A stretch of 7,503 nt of DNA from Armatimonadota bacterium (GTDB lineage: Bacteria; Armatimonadota; DTGP01; JAHWJO01): assembly GCA_019348365.1 (NCBI GenBank), contig JAHWJO010000226.1:1-7503 (forward strand), in the 5' to 3' direction. How positions within the stretch are numbered: position 1 is the first letter of the stretch; the number at the start of each line of letters is the position of its first letter. Under the pieces are notes generated by a model. That model was not told the origin of the DNA. It searched no databases and saw only the letters and a list, made by a program, of their open reading frames with translations. Both the position numbers and the translations under genes were made by a program. Below are positions 5,764 to 7,503 of this stretch, piece by piece.

Positions 5764-7259
5764 ACTGCCCCTCCCCCGAAGACCTCTGCGCGCTCCGGGA
5801 GGGAGAGATCGACGAACCCCGCCGCTCGGCGATGACCGCGCACCGGGAGGCGTGCCCGGCGTGCCGGGAAGCGTGGCGGCAACTGGACGGCCTCTCCCGC
5901 CTGCTCCGGTCACATCCGGCGGAACCCTTTATGGACGAGAACCGGAGCGCGAAGATCCGAACGACCCTGATGGAGGCGTGCCGGTCGGACTTTGAAGGAA
6001 ACCGGTCTCGGCGGGGCTCGTTGCGCTCCCTCTCCGCACGATGGAAGGCGGTAAACCTCTTCGGCCTGCGGGACGCTCCCCCTCCGGCGGAACCGCCGCT
6101 GCTATCCGGCACCGGGAGGCTTCCCCCGCGCGAGGTTCCGCCCGCGCATCGCCCACTAATGAACGTTCACAGGAAGGAAGAAAAGATGGAAGCGGTTCAG
6201 GTACTCTCCTCAATTCAAAGCTCGAATCTCCGGCGGTGGGCGTCCGGCGTGACCGCGACGGCGGTGGTGCTGGGATGCGGGGCCGGGTTGTGGGTGGCGG
6301 GCCAGCGGATCGCGGCGGAACGGAACCGCCTTCTCCCCGAAACCGAAACCCGCCGGCTCCTTCATAAAGGACCGGCAGAATCCCTCGCGTTTTCGCCGTC
6401 CGGCCCGTGGATGGCGGTGGGGGAAGCGGCTCCAATCGGCCGGCAATCCCGCATAACGCTCTGGGATTCTCAAACGGGCCTGAAGCACGCCGAGATGAAG
6501 GGTCACGGGGAAGCTACCCAGGCCGTTGCGTTCTCGCCGGAGGGTCGGATACTCGCCACCGGGGGCCGGGACAATGCAGTACGACTCTGGGATGCCGCAT
6601 CCGGGCAGCCGATCCACACGCTCGCCATACCCGACGGCTGGGTCACTTCGATGGCCTTTTCCCCCGATGGCCGGTTGCTGGCGGTCGGGGGCGGGGCCGG
6701 GAAAAACTCCCGGGTACGGCTCTGGGAGGTCCCCACGGGAAGCCTGAAATCCGTTCTGAAGGGCCACGCCGGGAACGTCTCCGCCGTGCATTTCACCCGT
6801 GACGGACAAAGGCTCATCAGCGGAAGCTGGGACGGCTCCGTTCGGGTGTGGGAGACGAGCTCCGGCCAATTCCTGAAGAGTCTCTCGGCAGGTCCGGAGT
6901 CGGTCACCGCCCTCGCCCTGACCTCGGATGACCGGCTGGTGGCCGCCGCCGGGATGGAGGGCACGATCCTCCTGTGGGACCTCGCAACCGGGCAGCTCCA
7001 GAAGAAGCTGGACGGCCACACCAGCACGATCCACGGCGTGGCCTTCTCGCCGGACGACCGGTACCTGGCGAGCGTCGGCAACGATTCGCTCATCCGGCTT
7101 TGGGACGCGGAGACGGGCCGGGTACGGCAGACTCTCCGCCAGCGGCACGATCCGCCCTGTTCGGTCGCGTTCTCCCCGGACGGACAAACGCTCGCCGTCG
7201 GGTTCTACAATCTCGGAAAGGTGAAGCTCTGGGACTGGAAGGGCGGTAAGAGCGAGTGA
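5748..7259 (+). CDS. Transmembrane zinc-finger anti-sigma factor fused to a seven-bladed WD40 propeller
   Basis: The 503-residue protein has three parts. Residues 1-60 form an anti-sigma zinc-finger domain with the hallmark His32-x3-Cys36-x2-Cys39 (AHREACPAC). Residues about 60-160 are a polar, arginine/proline-rich linker. One hydrophobic helix follows at about 166-186 (VTATAVVLGCGAGLWVAG). From about 206 to the end are seven WD40 repeats, each closing with W-D/E: 239-240, 281-282, 326-327, 368-369, 410-411, 452-453 and 495-496. Recurrent FSPDGR and GH...V elements confirm the propeller. The zinc-finger end should hold the adjacent ECF sigma factor in the cytoplasm while the propeller lies outside, probably sensing a ligand or protein. 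Similar ECF/WD40 pairings are known in Planctomycetota. ATG at 5760 is an alternative start. ATG at 6186, preceded by AGGAAGG, could yield a form lacking the zinc finger. Confidence 0.93.
   Translation: MFEQMNCPSPEDLCALREGEIDEPRRSAMTAHREACPACREAWRQLDGLSRLLRSHPAEPFMDENRSAKIRTTLMEACRSDFEGNRSRRGSLRSLSARWKAVNLFGLRDAPPPAEPPLLSGTGRLPPREVPPAHRPLMNVHRKEEKMEAVQVLSSIQSSNLRRWASGVTATAVVLGCGAGLWVAGQRIAAERNRLLPETETRRLLHKGPAESLAFSPSGPWMAVGEAAPIGRQSRITLWDSQTGLKHAEMKGHGEATQAVAFSPEGRILATGGRDNAVRLWDAASGQPIHTLAIPDGWVTSMAFSPDGRLLAVGGGAGKNSRVRLWEVPTGSLKSVLKGHAGNVSAVHFTRDGQRLISGSWDGSVRVWETSSGQFLKSLSAGPESVTALALTSDDRLVAAAGMEGTILLWDLATGQLQKKLDGHTSTIHGVAFSPDDRYLASVGNDSLIRLWDAETGRVRQTLRQRHDPPCSVAFSPDGQTLAVGFYNLGKVKLWDWKGGKSE
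6170..6188 (+). promoter_or_regulatory. Possible internal translation start before the membrane/WD40 part
   Basis: AGGAAGGAAGAAAAG runs directly into the in-frame ATG at 6186 (Met147), just ahead of the transmembrane helix. A product starting here would keep the helix and propeller but lose the anti-sigma finger. Purine-rich codons for a basic linker could give this pattern by chance. Confidence 0.25.
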
Positions 7260-7322
7260 CGGAAACGTCGGGTTTGAAATGCGGGAGAGACGGCGAATCA
7301 ATTCGCGGCAACCACGGCACGA

Positions 7323-7340
7323 AGTCGCTCTTCGGCGACT
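7323..7340 (+). terminator. Hairpin downstream of the sigma/anti-sigma operon
   Basis: AGTCGC and GCGACT pair perfectly around TCTTCG, 64 bases past the stop codon at 7259. No T-run follows, so it is not a standard intrinsic terminator. It may be a structural 3' end or part of the repeat-rich non-coding stretch that fills 7260-7503. Confidence 0.3.
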
Positions 7341-7359
7341 CCAACCCTAACCCGACCCC

Positions 7360-7380
7360 TTCAGTGGAACCCCACTGGAA
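7360..7380. repeat. Hairpin CAGTGG-AACC-CCACTG
   Basis: CAGTGG (7362-7367) and CCACTG (7372-7377) are exact reverse complements around AACC. The flanks extend the pairing with one bulge (TT on the left, GGAA on the right). It lies between the first downstream hairpin and the dispersed repeat. The absence of a T-run makes a terminator role uncertain. Confidence 0.4.
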
Positions 7381-7433
7381 CCTCAAAACCCAACTTTCAC
7401 CTTCACAGGGCTGACGCAAAACGTATGGACTGG

Positions 7434-7503
7434 TGTCATCCTGAGCGAAGCGAAGGATCTGCGTTTGGACTATGGCGTACACAAGCGTACACGCAGATCC
7501 TTC
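7434..7503. repeat. Dispersed palindromic repeat, TGTCATCCTGAGCGAAGC type, cut by the window end
   Basis: The sequence from 7434 begins TGTCATCCTGAGCGAAGC and continues into GAAGGATCTGCG (7452-7463). Its exact reverse complement CGCAGATCCTTC (7492-7503) ends the window. Pairing presumably continues into the next bases, making a long hairpin or MITE-like element. The 28-base centre holds a direct repeat, GCGTACAC twice (7475-7482 and 7485-7492). I recognise this core as a non-coding interspersed repeat common in several phyla. Read on the minus strand it encodes the tell-tale spurious LRFAQDD peptide. Function is unknown. Confidence 0.7.

Noticed and set aside
5191..5913. Minus-strand open frame and plus-strand second frame (5213-5995) over the sigma gene
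   Set aside because: Both overlap a sigma factor with clear regions 2 and 4. Neither translation resembles a protein family.
5925..6190. Possible frameshift or fusion artefact between the anti-sigma finger and the WD40 part
   Set aside because: The linker is low-complexity and an internal start follows it, so I considered two genes. However, no stop interrupts the frame, no other frame gives a better protein, and finger-helix-sensor is a sensible order. I kept one gene and noted the alternative.
6210..7301. Minus-strand open frame of 363 codons
   Set aside because: It is the antisense frame of the WD40 repeats; the periodic FSPDG and W-D codons make it repetitive and open, but it has no motif of its own.
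7090..7482. Minus-strand open frame of 130 codons including ILRFAQDD
   Set aside because: The LRFAQDD string is the hallmark of spurious translation across the dispersed TGTCATCCTGAGCGAAGC repeat; the rest is antisense to the last WD40 blades.

Overview
This is a GC-rich bacterial chromosome segment with seven convincing protein-coding genes and no RNA genes, CRISPR array or complete insertion sequence. The best guess for the host is an Armatimonadota-like, or less likely a Planctomycetota/Chloroflexota-like, bacterium. This rests mainly on the type II pseudopilin-like protein, whose FTLIE cleavage site, FPVFAKAREKAR segment and H-X9-D motif are the form found in large families in those phyla. 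The ECF sigma/anti-sigma pair carrying a WD40 propeller fits the same groups. The phylum is an inference from protein style, not from a marker gene.

Layout. Positions 1-189 are non-coding. Five genes run on the minus strand; in transcription order they are: pseudopilin-like H-X9-D protein (4791-4075), UlaG-like metallo-beta-lactamase-fold hydrolase (3955-3137), ankyrin-repeat protein (3123-2416), DUF3445 / heme-dependent oxidative N-demethylase-like protein (2403-1462), and exported alpha/beta-hydrolase lipoprotein (1320 or 1260 to 190). The middle three are separated by only 12-13 bases and look like one operon. The pseudopilin gene is set apart by 119 bases holding a hairpin followed by a T-rich run, and the hydrolase by 141 bases. 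Two genes run on the plus strand: an ECF sigma factor (5167-5763) and, overlapping it by 16 bases, a membrane protein (5748-7259) that joins an HxxxCxxC zinc-finger anti-sigma domain, one transmembrane helix and a seven-bladed WD40 propeller.

The 375-base divergent region (4792-5166) is unusually rich in dyads. It contains a good ECF-type promoter (TGTAAC-N17-CGTC) directly before the sigma gene, which suggests autoregulation. It also holds nested inverted repeats, a GTTCTT/AAGAAC palindrome and a weaker ECF-like site facing the pseudopilin gene. The right end (7260-7503) has two compact hairpins and then the start of a dispersed palindromic repeat with the TGTCATCCTGAGCGAAGC core, whose second arm runs off the window.

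The strongest biological story is the sigma/anti-sigma module: the inhibitor probably displays a protein- or ligand-binding beta-propeller outside the cytoplasmic membrane and releases the sigma factor in response to what the propeller senses. The minus-strand enzymes look like ordinary accessory metabolism, with no pathway that can be firmly named.
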